Positions 54,520 through 63,035 of a stretch of DNA of 64,000 nucleotides are shown here, in pieces. The stretch lies in the NCBI GenBank assembly GCA_021828405.1, contig JAKARZ010000005.1:1-64000 (forward strand). Direction: 5' to 3'. A program made the position numbers and the translations under genes. Numbering within the stretch: position 1 is the first letter of the stretch; each line of letters opens with the position of its first letter. Below the pieces are notes generated by a model. That model did no database searches. It was not told the origin of the DNA and saw only the letters and a list, made by a program, of their open reading frames with translations. This DNA comes from Bacillota bacterium. Its GTDB lineage: Bacteria > Bacillota_E > Sulfobacillia > Sulfobacillales > JAIMBI01.

Positions 54520-55629
54520 CTGAGAACCGAGACAATCGAGGCGGTCGTCATTGCGGACTATGAACAAACCCCCCAGGTGGAGTGGGTCGAACTGGAGGAG
54601 CCGGGCCCCGGTGAGGTGCGCGTCTCCATTCGCGCGGCGGGTGTGTGTCACAGTGATTGGCATGCCGTGACCGGCACCCTGCCGTTGCCCATGCCCATGG
54701 TGTTGGGCCACGAGGCTAGCGGCACGGTCACCCAAGTCGGCCCGGACGTCGAGCGGGTGGCGGTGGGGGATCGGGTGGTGGTCACGTGGGTGCCCGTCTG
54801 CGGGCGCTGCTTTTGGTGCCTGAACGGCGCCCCCGAACTGTGTGAGACCGCCAACCGGGGAGCGGTGGACGGCACGAACGCGGACGGGCATACCCCGCTC
54901 CGCTGGCGCGGGGAGCCCCTGCACCGATTTTCCTGGAGCGGCACGCTAGCCACGGCCGCCGTGGTCCCGGAGTCCGGGGTGGTACGCATCGGGTCGGATA
55001 TGCCCTGGACCGAAGCGGCGCTGCTGGGCTGTGCGGTGCAAACCGGTGTGGGGGCGGCGTTGCGCGCACCCATTGTCCCAGGCGACACGGTGGCGGTGTT
55101 AGGGCTTGGCGGTGTGGGGCTAAACGTCGTTCAAGGGTCCCGGATTGCCGGCGCCGCGAGGATCATCGGGGTAGACCCCGTCGGCTGGAAGCGCGATCTG
55201 GCGCGCGAGCTTGGGGCCACCGACACGGTGGACGCCGCCGAAGACGTCCTCACCGCGCTCTTGGACCTGACCGACGGGCGCGGCGTGGATGTGGCTTTTG
55301 AGGCCGTGGGCCAGGTGCCCCTGATGGCGCTCGCGTTCAACGCGGTCCGCCGCGGCGGCACCGCGGTCATGGTGGGCGTGCCTGAGCCCAATGCGGAGCT
55401 GTCACTGAATGCGTTTGCGTTTCCCTCCCAGGAGAAAACCCTGACCGGATCCTGGCTGGGTGGGTCGCACCCCGCGCGCGACATCCCGCGCCTGGAGGCG
55501 CTGTGGCGGTCCGGGCAGCTGAAACTGGCGCCGCTCATCTCCAAGACGTATGCGCTCCGGGAGGTTTCGGAAGCTTTGCATGACCTCCTGACCGGCCGCG
55601 TCGCGCGGCCTGTGGTACTGTTCCCGTAG
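54520..55629 (+). CDS. Zinc-dependent alcohol dehydrogenase (MDR family)
   Basis: A 369-residue protein if started at the CTG at 54520. GEVRVSIRAAGVCHSDWHAV holds the catalytic zinc Cys, MVLGHEASGTV the GHE motif, and CGRCFWCLNGAPELC the four-Cys structural zinc lobe. VAVLGLGGVGLNVVQGSRIA is the NAD-binding loop and IGVDPVGWKRDLA has the NAD-selecting Asp. The sequence LRTETIEAVVIADYEQTPQV before the first GTG (54577) clearly belongs to the protein. It has only a CTG codon (preceded by an in-frame TGA) or a frameshifted ATG at 54510 as start. It heads an alcohol-aldehyde oxidation cluster. Confidence 0.88.
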   Translation: MRTETIEAVVIADYEQTPQVEWVELEEPGPGEVRVSIRAAGVCHSDWHAVTGTLPLPMPMVLGHEASGTVTQVGPDVERVAVGDRVVVTWVPVCGRCFWCLNGAPELCETANRGAVDGTNADGHTPLRWRGEPLHRFSWSGTLATAAVVPESGVVRIGSDMPWTEAALLGCAVQTGVGAALRAPIVPGDTVAVLGLGGVGLNVVQGSRIAGAARIIGVDPVGWKRDLARELGATDTVDAAEDVLTALLDLTDGRGVDVAFEAVGQVPLMALAFNAVRRGGTAVMVGVPEPNAELSLNAFAFPSQEKTLTGSWLGGSHPARDIPRLEALWRSGQLKLAPLISKTYALREVSEALHDLLTGRVARPVVLFP

Positions 55630-55690
55630 CCCGAGGCGCCTGCCGACACGTGCGCCGACAAGTTGCCCAGGGAAGTGGGGGAAGAATGAC

Positions 55691-56158
55691 ATGACGATCT
55701 TTGCGGATGCTGATGCTCTGTACAATATTCTCGGAGGATTCTTTTCGGACCGCGTCCGCTGGACGGACGAGGCCCACCTGATTCATCAGGTGGGTGGTCC
55801 CATCGCATTTATTTTCGAGCGCCCGAACGCGCAAATCTGCTGGGTGCCAGAGACCCCGGGGACGCCTTCGGAGTCAGGTGGGACGGCGGAGGCGCCTTTT
55901 CGACTGGTGTTCGGTCCGGAGGGTCCCAAGCCGCTCTTGACTTTTCGTCAGGACGGCGACACAGCCCACCGCTTCTGGCTCGGCCTCCTCGATCTCCAAC
56001 AGGCGCTCGCGCGGCAGCAGGTGCGCGCCCAGGGCCCCCTGTCGCGCGCCATGAAGCTGCTTCCGCATCTCGACGCCATCTACCCGCTGTACCCAGAATA
56101 TTTGAAAAGCCAGGGCCACGGCGATTTGCTCCCGGCGGCGGCGGGGTCAAACCGGTGA
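55691..56158 (+). CDS. SCP2-like sterol/lipid-binding domain protein
   Basis: A 155-residue soluble protein. LYNILGGFFSDRVRWTDEAH and PIAFIFERPNAQICWVPETP, with an all-polar centre and LTFRQDGDTAHRFWLGLLDL, resemble the SCP2 fold that binds long-chain acyl groups. The match is moderate, and no catalytic residue is expected. It overlaps the aldehyde dehydrogenase by four bases (GTGA) and follows the alcohol dehydrogenase after 61 bases, so it may carry the substrate or product of these enzymes. Confidence 0.55.
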   Translation: MTIFADADALYNILGGFFSDRVRWTDEAHLIHQVGGPIAFIFERPNAQICWVPETPGTPSESGGTAEAPFRLVFGPEGPKPLLTFRQDGDTAHRFWLGLLDLQQALARQQVRAQGPLSRAMKLLPHLDAIYPLYPEYLKSQGHGDLLPAAAGSNR

Positions 56159-57633
56159 TCCCCGTGTGGGTGCCGGATGGGCCTTGGATCGACGGGCAGC
56201 GCCACGACGGCGCCGCCTCACCTCTTGACGTCGAGTCGCCGTCCCAGGGGGCAGTGTTTGCCACCATCGGCGCGTCCGGCACCCCCGATGTGGGGCGTGC
56301 GGTCGCATCCGCCCAAGCCGCGTTTCAAGACAGACGCTGGCGTGGCATCCCGGTCCTGGAGCGCCAGCGCGTGCTTGGCCGGGCCGCGGAAGCCCTTCGG
56401 GCCCACGACGGCGAACTGGCCACCCTCATCGCGAACGAGATGGGGATGCCGGAGACGGCGGCGCGCTACGTGGAAGTGCCCTACGCGGCTGGCGTGCTGG
56501 ACTACTATGCGGGGCTGGTGGCCAGCGTGGGCGGGGAAACCCTGCCCGTGGACATCCCGGGTGTGGAGCCGGCGTTTCACGTCTTCACCACCCGCCGGCC
56601 CGTGGAAGTGGCCGCCCTCATCACGCCGTGGAATTTTCCGCTCCTGCTTCCCGTGTGGAAGGTGGCTGCGGCACTCGCCGCCGGGACGGCGGTGGTGTTG
56701 AAGCCAGCGCCGGAAGCCCCGCTGACCTCTCTGGCGCTGGTGTCCCTGCTTGAATCGGCCGGGGTGCCCCCCGGGGTGGTCAACGTGTTGCCGGGCGGTG
56801 ACCGGGTGGGCGCTGAGCTGTGCGCCCACCCGGGCGTGCGGCACATTTCGTTCACCGGATCCACGGCGGTGGGGCGCGAGGTCGCGGCCCAGGCGGGCCA
56901 GGGGCTAAAGCGCGTGCAATTGGAGCTGGGCGGCAAGTCGCCCGCGCTGGTGTTTGCCGATGCCGACCTGGAGAACGCCGTCAGCCAGTGTCTGTTTGGC
57001 GTGTACTTCAACAGCGGTCAGGTGTGTCAGGCGGCCAGTCGGGTGCTCGTTCACCAAAGCCAGTACGACGCCTTCCTGGAGCAGTTCACGGCGCGGGCCG
57101 ATGCCCTCAGGGTGGGCGCCGCCACGGACCCCGACGCTGACTTGGGCCCCGTCGTACGAGAGAATCAGCTGTCGGTGATCCAGGGCCATGTGGACCGCGC
57201 GCTGGCTGGCGGAGCCCGGTGTCTCATGGGCGGCCACGCGCTGCCAGGCCCGGGATACTTTTACGCGCCCACTGTGCTGGCCGACGTGTCGGCAGAGTTG
57301 TCCGCGTTCCAGGAGGAGCTGTTTGGCCCGGTCGCCGTCGTGACCCCCTTCGCAACCGACGCGGAGGCGGTGGCACTCGCCAACGCGACCCCGTACGGCT
57401 TGGCGGCGGCCGTCTTCACCAGCAACCTGCGCCGCGCCCTCAGCATCAGTGGAGAGCTCGCGGCCGGTACGGTGTGGGTCAACACGTCTCAGATGCAAAG
57501 TCCCACGGTGCCGTTCGGGGGCATGAAGGCGAGCGGGCTCGGCCGCGAGCTGGGCCGCGCGGGGTTGGAGGAATTCCTCGACACCCAGGCCACGTGGGTC
57601 GATCTCCACGAGGCGCCCCCCACGTACTTTTGA
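56155..57633 (+). CDS. NAD(P)-dependent aldehyde dehydrogenase
   Basis: A 492-residue ALDH-superfamily enzyme. ALITPWNFPLLLPVWKVAAA with the catalytic Asn, VVLKPAPEAPLT for cofactor binding, HISFTGSTAVGREVAAQAG, RVQLELGGKSPALVFADADL with the general-base Glu, and YFNSGQVCQAASRVLVH with the catalytic Cys are intact, as is EELFGPVAVVTPF. It would oxidise the aldehyde made by the upstream alcohol dehydrogenase to an acid. It begins with GTG overlapping the SCP2-like gene and is followed by a HAD gene after 33 bases. Confidence 0.95.
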   Translation: MIPVWVPDGPWIDGQRHDGAASPLDVESPSQGAVFATIGASGTPDVGRAVASAQAAFQDRRWRGIPVLERQRVLGRAAEALRAHDGELATLIANEMGMPETAARYVEVPYAAGVLDYYAGLVASVGGETLPVDIPGVEPAFHVFTTRRPVEVAALITPWNFPLLLPVWKVAAALAAGTAVVLKPAPEAPLTSLALVSLLESAGVPPGVVNVLPGGDRVGAELCAHPGVRHISFTGSTAVGREVAAQAGQGLKRVQLELGGKSPALVFADADLENAVSQCLFGVYFNSGQVCQAASRVLVHQSQYDAFLEQFTARADALRVGAATDPDADLGPVVRENQLSVIQGHVDRALAGGARCLMGGHALPGPGYFYAPTVLADVSAELSAFQEELFGPVAVVTPFATDAEAVALANATPYGLAAAVFTSNLRRALSISGELAAGTVWVNTSQMQSPTVPFGGMKASGLGRELGRAGLEEFLDTQATWVDLHEAPPTYF

Positions 57634-57666
57634 GGCGCCGCACCGCGGCAGGGAGGACGATGGCGA

Positions 57667-58413
57667 ATGGTGAGAGCCTGGCTGCTGGATTTGGACGGCA
57701 CGCTGCTGGACCTTGACGGCGATGCCTTCTTGGAGGCGTACCTCGAGGAAGTTGCCCAATGGATGGCGCCGATCGTGGACCCGGCCCGCTTCACCGAAGC
57801 GCTCTGGTCGGCGGCCATCCCCGTCATGGTGAACCGCACGGGCCATCCAGGCCGCTCGAACAGCGACATGCTGTGGGCGGCACTGGCCGACGCACTCCAG
57901 ACGCCGGCGGCAACCCTGTGGCAGCGGTTCGAGGAGTTTGTCCAAGGAGACCTTACGCGCATCTATCCCGGCGGGTCGCCGATGCCCGGGGCCCACGACC
58001 TGGTGGCGGTCGGGCGGGCGCGCGGGATGAAACTTGCGGTGGCCACGATGCCCATCTACCCTCGGCCGGTCATCGACGAGCGGCTCAGGCGCGCGGGTCT
58101 GTTGGACGTGCCCTGGGACCTCGTGGCGACCGATGCCATGGAATCCGTGAAGCCACAGCCCGCCTACTACCAAGAGATCGCCGACCGGCTCCAGGTGGCG
58201 CCGACCGAGTGCCTGATGGTGGGCGACGATTACTTCCGCGACATGGCTGCTCGGAAGGTGGGCATGGCTACCGCGTATGTGGGCCCGCCCCTAGTCGGGG
58301 TGGACACAGGGCCCTCTGGCACGCTCACCGACTGGGTCCGTGTACTGGGGGGGGATGGGCGAGGTCCCACCTGTGCGGAAGGTGCCATGAACAGCGGCTT
58401 GAGCGGCGGGTAA
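57667..58413 (+). CDS. HAD-family phosphatase-like hydrolase
   Basis: A 248-residue HAD protein. Motif I is VRAWLLDLDGTLLDLDGDAF with both catalytic Asp residues. Motif II is in KLAVATMPIYP, motif III has the Lys in ATDAMESVKPQPAYY, and motif IV is CLMVGDDYFRDMAARKVGMA with two Asp. All four are present, so it should be an active phosphatase or related hydrolase. A helical cap lies between residues 18 and 95. The substrate is unknown. It lies within the alcohol/aldehyde cluster. Confidence 0.9.
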   Translation: MVRAWLLDLDGTLLDLDGDAFLEAYLEEVAQWMAPIVDPARFTEALWSAAIPVMVNRTGHPGRSNSDMLWAALADALQTPAATLWQRFEEFVQGDLTRIYPGGSPMPGAHDLVAVGRARGMKLAVATMPIYPRPVIDERLRRAGLLDVPWDLVATDAMESVKPQPAYYQEIADRLQVAPTECLMVGDDYFRDMAARKVGMATAYVGPPLVGVDTGPSGTLTDWVRVLGGDGRGPTCAEGAMNSGLSGG

Positions 58414-58481
58414 GACAGCCAGGACGTTCGCCACGTCCAGGCCCCAAGCAGATCACAAGCAGATCACAAGGAGGCAGTGCG

Positions 58482-59567
58482 ATGCGTTTTGGCTTTGACT
58501 GGGGCGACGACGCCTCGGAGTGGATGACGGGGATGCGCACAGGCCTGGCGCGGACCCTTACCCGGCACGGGCACACCCTTTCACCCACGCTGGTCGGGGC
58601 GGACCTGGTGTTTCATCAAGTGGACCCCGAGCGTCCCCGACCGTTTCGGCGCCAGTACCAGGCTACGTTCGTCGTGGCCGTGGTGGAGGGGCAGCCCCTC
58701 CCGGCGACGGACCGCTTGAAGACGCTCTACCATGTGCTGATCCGGTCCATCTCCAACTTGCTCCTGTATGGCGGACCTGCCGCCGCCGGGCGCGCACAGG
58801 TCGCACTAGTTACCCCGGAACTGGGCAACTACACTGTCGACGGCGCGGCGGGCGACGCATGGTTCGAGGCGGTGTACGAGCGGGTCGCGCCCTTGGCCGA
58901 GTCCCATCTGGTGATCAACAACGTGTTTGACGAGGACCTGCCCGACGAGCTCGCAGAGGGCACCGAGGTCACTCGGCAGATGGCCGAAGCAGCCCGCACG
59001 CTGGACCAATGGCAGTTGTTTCCTACCCCCTTTCCGATGGCCGAATTTCTCCCGCCCGAGGACATGCGGCAGATGCGCCACCTGTTTGGCATCGGCGGCC
59101 TCTCCTACGGCAATCTGAGCGCCCGCCACGACGCTGAGCGCTTCTGGATGTCCGCCAGCGGCGTGGACAAGGGCAAGGTGGGCGTCGTAAGCCGGGACAT
59201 CCTCCTGGTCAAAACGTACGACCCCGTCGCCAACGCCATGCGCATTTCGGTGCGGCCCGGCTCCGACCCGCTCCGAGTGTCGGTGGATGCCGTCGAACAC
59301 TGGGGCATTTACCGCCGACACCCCGGGATTGGTGCTCTGATTCACATCCATGCGTGGGTGGACGGCGTCGTCAGCACCACCGTCAACTACCCCTGCGGGA
59401 CAATTGAGATGGGTCAGGCGATGTCCGACCTCCTGGACCAGGATCCGCATCCCGAGTCAACCATCATCGGACTGAAGAACCACGGCATCACGGCGACCGG
59501 CCCCAATTTTCCCGACATCTTGGCCCGGCTGGCGGATCGGGTCCGCCCCACCGTTCCGATGCAGTAA
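58482..59567 (+). CDS. Class II aldolase/adducin-family protein with an N-terminal extension
   Basis: A 361-residue protein. The C-terminal half is the class II aldolase fold: HLFGIGGLSYGNLSARHDAE, RFWMSASGVDKGKVG, GIGALIHIHAWVDGVVST with the zinc HxH, and GLKNHGITATGPNFPD with the third His. The N-terminal ~190 residues (FVVAVVEGQPLPATDRLKTL; LLYGGPAAAGRAQVALVTPE) are not part of the aldolase and look like a separate alpha/beta domain. ATG 58482 has AAGGAGG upstream; the longer frame before it is a shadow of the HAD gene. An 11-bp direct repeat (GCAGATCACAA twice) precedes the ribosome binding site. Confidence 0.82.
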   Translation: MRFGFDWGDDASEWMTGMRTGLARTLTRHGHTLSPTLVGADLVFHQVDPERPRPFRRQYQATFVVAVVEGQPLPATDRLKTLYHVLIRSISNLLLYGGPAAAGRAQVALVTPELGNYTVDGAAGDAWFEAVYERVAPLAESHLVINNVFDEDLPDELAEGTEVTRQMAEAARTLDQWQLFPTPFPMAEFLPPEDMRQMRHLFGIGGLSYGNLSARHDAERFWMSASGVDKGKVGVVSRDILLVKTYDPVANAMRISVRPGSDPLRVSVDAVEHWGIYRRHPGIGALIHIHAWVDGVVSTTVNYPCGTIEMGQAMSDLLDQDPHPESTIIGLKNHGITATGPNFPDILARLADRVRPTVPMQ

Positions 59568-59635
59568 ACTGAACGCAGAGCCGTCCGTGGTGACTCGATG
59601 GCAACTCTGAGGGCGACTCTAAGGAGAGAGCTTCG

Positions 59636-60673
59636 ATGTCCTCCGCGCCGATGGTGCCGTTGCAGCGCGTGGTGTGGGAGGTGGGCGCGGGTCCCAGGGT
59701 CCGCTCCACCTCCCCCACGCTGACGCTTCGCGAGGCGCGGCGCGTGGTGCGTTGCATGGCCCGCTCGCCCGAGCGTCCCACGGTGGTGCTGTCCGGCGTC
59801 GATCCGCTGGCGCCGCCGGGCCGGGGCATCCCCGTCGCGGGATTGGTGGAGGTGCTCGTGGCCTACCGCTTCCCCACCGGGGTGGCCCTTCACCCCTTAG
59901 CAGCCTGCACCACCCGTGCCCCGGGGATTTGGGCCGCCATGGGGGTGCAGCACGTCGTGTTGCACATCGACACCGCGCTGGACAGCCCACTGCCTGACGC
60001 CCCCGGGGTGCGCCGTACGGACGGTGCCACACTGGTGTACGCGCGGGCCGTGGTGGACGCCGGGATGCAGCTCCATATCACCACGCGCGTGACCGCGCTG
60101 ACCGCGCCTGACCTGATCGCCATCAGCGCACTGCTCCCGTCGCTGCACGTGTCAGCGTGGGAGGTGTCCTTCGTGGTGCCTACGGCCGCCGTCGCCCGAT
60201 CCGAGTCGCTCCGGGCAGCGCGCCAGGAGCGGGTGCTGGCCTGGCTGACCCGCTACGCGGCCAGCGCCCCGTTTCCGGTCACCACCGAGGGGGCGCCGCA
60301 CTTTATTCGCCATACTCATCCCCATCCGGAGCACAGGACCCTGGTGCCCGTACTGCGCGACGCCCAGGGCATGCTCTACATCACGGCCGGCGGCGACGTG
60401 TGGCCGGGGCCGGACCTGCCGCTCAGTGCGGGCAATGTGCGCCAGCACTCCCCGCAGGTCCTCTACCGATCGACGCCCTTGTTCAAAAACCTGCGGAACG
60501 CCTCTCAGTTGGGGGGGCGTTGCGGGTGGTGTGCGTGGAGTCGGGTATGCGGGGGATCGCGGGCCCGCGCCTATGCGCTCACCGGAGACGCTTTGGCCCA
60601 GGATCCCCACTGCGCCCCCGTCATGGTGCCGGCGGCGCCTCAGTCTCGGCGGCAATCGCAAACGCCAACTTGA
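59636..60673 (+). CDS. Radical-SAM/SPASM-like protein lacking the radical-SAM cysteines
   Basis: A 345-residue protein that aligns by eye with AhbC/AhbD/NirJ-type radical SAM proteins. It opens PLQRVVWEVGAGPRVRSTSP, where relatives have VWExTxxCxxxCxxC; here no Cys remains. LSGVDPLAPPGRGIP corresponds to the usual LTGGEPL. The C-terminus VLYRSTPLFKNLRNASQLGG, CGWCAWSRVCGGSRARAYAL and DALAQDPHC keeps the four-Cys SPASM-type cluster site intact. So it should bind an auxiliary iron-sulfur cluster but not SAM chemistry. It starts with ATG behind AAGGAGAG. Its 3' end overlaps the convergent dehydrogenase gene by 53 bases. The frame is fully open over 345 codons, against simple decay. Confidence 0.75.
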   Translation: MSSAPMVPLQRVVWEVGAGPRVRSTSPTLTLREARRVVRCMARSPERPTVVLSGVDPLAPPGRGIPVAGLVEVLVAYRFPTGVALHPLAACTTRAPGIWAAMGVQHVVLHIDTALDSPLPDAPGVRRTDGATLVYARAVVDAGMQLHITTRVTALTAPDLIAISALLPSLHVSAWEVSFVVPTAAVARSESLRAARQERVLAWLTRYAASAPFPVTTEGAPHFIRHTHPHPEHRTLVPVLRDAQGMLYITAGGDVWPGPDLPLSAGNVRQHSPQVLYRSTPLFKNLRNASQLGGRCGWCAWSRVCGGSRARAYALTGDALAQDPHCAPVMVPAAPQSRRQSQTPT

Positions 60674-61829
60674 TCGACCCGCCGCGGTGGTGCACCAGGG
60701 TCCGAAACGCCGTGCGATACTGCTCCAGCCGGTAGGCATGCGTCACCAGCGCGTCTAGCGCGGGGGCGTCTGCCAGTCGGGCTACGGCCACCGGCAGATG
60801 GTTGACGCCGCCGACGTGGTAGCCGTACGTCCCCACCACCGTGAGGTTACGGGTCCACAGCGGCGAGAAGTCCGCGGACGGGCGCGCCAGAGCCCCCAGC
60901 ACCAGCACCTGCCCTCCGGGCCGGCACAGAGCCAGTGCCTCGCCCATGGTTTCGGGGGTCCCCACCGTATCGACCACCACGTCGGACCCCCAGGGATGCA
61001 GGGCGGGCGCCCCCCACATCGGGGGCGCCAGGGGTTGGCCCGCCAGCACCGCCCGCTCTCGGACGCCGCCGCCCACCAGGCGGTGGGCGCCCAGCGCCCG
61101 AGCCATGTTTCCCTGGTGCCGGTGGCGCACCTGCACCACCACTTCCACCAGGTTCATGCTCGACAGGGCCCAGGTCGTCAGCAGCCCCACTGTTCCGGCG
61201 CCCAGCACCAGCACCGTCTGCACGTCCTGCCAGCGAAGACGAGCCAGGCCAGCCAGCACAATCGCCAGCGGCTCGGTCAGCACGGCGCGCCGGAGCGGCA
61301 GGCGGTCCGGCACCGGAATCAGCTGGGCCGCCGGCGCCCACATGCGCGTCGCCCAGCCGCCGGGCAGTTGTCCATGGAAGCCCAGCAGGAGACCTGGACC
61401 CAGTCCCACATCCGCCCGCCGCTCGCAGCCATCGTCCGCGTGTGCGGCACACGCGCGGCACAACGGCAAGCCCCGCGCGCGGCAGCCCAGCGAGGGATCC
61501 ACCACCACCGCCTCATGCGTGTCGAGCCGCCTCGCCACGACCTCATGCCCCAGCACGGCCGGGAACTGCGTCAACGGCGCCAAATACGGAGACGACCTCC
61601 CCGTGACGATGCCAATGTCTGACCCGCAGATGCCACTCCACACGGGTTCCAGAGCCACCCAATCCCCATCGGGGGGTAATTGCGGGGGCGGCAGCGCCTC
61701 CAGGCGGAGCGCGCCCAGTCCTAGGGCCATCGCCGACCCGGGTGCCAAGCGCTGCGCGGCAATCCGCGCGGGATTCAGATGGTAGCGCAGACCCTGGTAC
61801 GAACCGTCCGACCGAACCGACGTGCTCAC
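60621..61829 (-). CDS. Zinc-dependent alcohol/polyol dehydrogenase-like protein
   Basis: A 402-residue MDR-family protein. ALEPVWSGICGSDIGIVTGR has the catalytic zinc Cys, and FPAVLGHEVVARR the GHE. The structural zinc lobe is replaced by a longer loop with four spread cysteines (GCRARGLPLCRACAAHADDGC). VLVLGAGTVGLLTTWALSS is the Rossmann loop. A ~50-residue N-terminal extension (YQGLRYHLNPARIAAQRLAP) is unusual. It overlaps the hydrolase stop by four bases in the same orientation, and the radical-SAM-like gene by 53 bases at the opposite end. Confidence 0.85.
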   Translation of the reverse strand: MSTSVRSDGSYQGLRYHLNPARIAAQRLAPGSAMALGLGALRLEALPPPQLPPDGDWVALEPVWSGICGSDIGIVTGRSSPYLAPLTQFPAVLGHEVVARRLDTHEAVVVDPSLGCRARGLPLCRACAAHADDGCERRADVGLGPGLLLGFHGQLPGGWATRMWAPAAQLIPVPDRLPLRRAVLTEPLAIVLAGLARLRWQDVQTVLVLGAGTVGLLTTWALSSMNLVEVVVQVRHRHQGNMARALGAHRLVGGGVRERAVLAGQPLAPPMWGAPALHPWGSDVVVDTVGTPETMGEALALCRPGGQVLVLGALARPSADFSPLWTRNLTVVGTYGYHVGGVNHLPVAVARLADAPALDALVTHAYRLEQYRTAFRTLVHHRGGSIKLAFAIAAETEAPPAP

Positions 61830-62701
61830 AACCTTCCTCCCTCGCGAGCGGCGCGTCCCGGCGAGCGCCGCAAGACGGTCGCATCCAGCCAGCCCAGCAA
61901 CTCCTCCGCCAGGCTCCCCGACAGGTCGGCCACCAGGCTGTGCTGGGGCGCGGCCAGTGTCCTGAGCGTGATGCCGGGCCGCTTCGCCAGCAGCTGCTCG
62001 GCCACCCGGTTGTCGCAGACGCCGTCGCCTGCGGAGAGCAGTGCCAGCATGGGCGAGGCCACGCTCACGGGTGCCGCGGCCGCTTGGTCGACGGCCGCCA
62101 GCAGGCAGGCGAGAAAGCCCAACGTGTAGTGGCGGGAGGCCTGTCGGTCCCGCTCGATGAGGTGGCCGATGTACGGATCCGCCGAAATGCCATCATAGCC
62201 CAGCGGCCTCAGCGGCCGGATGCGCGAGAGTGCGGGCCCGGCATGGGCAAGCCACCAGCGTGCGGTGGGACCCACCGTGAAGGTGAGCCCCAGGGCCGGG
62301 GACAGCAGAATGGATCCCGAAGGTGCGACCACCTCGGTCTGCAGGGCCAGATATGCCACCAGCCCCCCATAGCTTTCGCCGCCCAGTAGCAGCGGCGTGC
62401 CGCGCGCAACCTTGCGCTGCATCTCGAGGTACGCGTCGGACAGGTCCTCCACGTGATCTCGCCAATGCGCGAGATGGCCCGGCACGCCGCTCGACCGGCC
62501 GTGGCCCCGCAGGTCCGGCATCCACACGGCAATGCCTTGGCTCGCCAGATCCGACGCCAGCGGCAGGTAGTACTCGGAGTGCACCATCGAGGCATGCACC
62601 ATTAGCAGGTGCGCCCGCACCGGCCCCGGTTCGGGGCTGACCCTCCGGATGAAGAGACGGGGAGCGCCAGCCCGCTCGGCAAAGAGCCCTTCTATTTTCA
62701 T
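61826..62701 (-). CDS. Alpha/beta hydrolase, monoacylglycerol-lipase-like
   Basis: A 291-residue serine hydrolase. LLMVHASMVHSEYYLPLASD has the oxyanion loop, AVWMPDLRGHGRSSGVPGHL is the typical lipase strand, PLLLGGESYGGLVAYLALQT holds the nucleophile Ser in GESYG, LALLSAGDGVCDNRVAEQL the Asp, and LAAPQHSLVADLSG the His. The triad is complete. It starts with ATG 62701 and is coupled to the dehydrogenase gene by a four-base overlap, so the two probably act in one pathway. Confidence 0.9.
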   Translation of the reverse strand: MKIEGLFAERAGAPRLFIRRVSPEPGPVRAHLLMVHASMVHSEYYLPLASDLASQGIAVWMPDLRGHGRSSGVPGHLAHWRDHVEDLSDAYLEMQRKVARGTPLLLGGESYGGLVAYLALQTEVVAPSGSILLSPALGLTFTVGPTARWWLAHAGPALSRIRPLRPLGYDGISADPYIGHLIERDRQASRHYTLGFLACLLAAVDQAAAAPVSVASPMLALLSAGDGVCDNRVAEQLLAKRPGITLRTLAAPQHSLVADLSGSLAEELLGWLDATVLRRSPGRAAREGGRL

Positions 62702-63035
62702 CGGCGCCTGCCGTGCTGATTCCTTGGCCGCACCCCAATCCCCCCTACGCGCGCCGGGTCATGCGACGACACCCATAGCTTTTATTATGCCTCATCGCGT
62801 CGGCGCACACTAGAGCCCAATGCCCACGGGCTTTGGCCCCTTGGACCACCCGAGGCGGCCGCGACAGCTTCGCTCCCGCCCTCGGGAATGGTATACTGCC
62901 GGTCAACCCGGATGACACGATGCGTGGCGCCTGCGGCTTGGCCGCGGGTCGTTCGGCGTTATGTCATCCTCCCCCAGCGGGCCCAGAATGCATGCACGCG
63001 GCAAGAAAGACGGGAAGACGGCAAGGAGGATGCGC
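62702..63035 (+). promoter_or_regulatory. Upstream region of leuS with a candidate -10 box
   Basis: A 334-base region between divergent genes. TATACT at 62892-62897 is the best -10, 138 bases before the leuS ATG. The long leader raised the question of a T-box, but I find no AGGGTGGNACCGCG-like antiterminator sequence and no specifier stem that I can defend. AAGGAGG at 63023-63029 is the ribosome binding site. Confidence 0.4.

Noticed and set aside
62702..63035. T-box leader before leuS
   Set aside because: No AGGGTGGNACCGCG-like antiterminator sequence is present. GATGCGTGGCGCCTGCGG near 62920 is only a weak resemblance, and no terminator with a T run follows.
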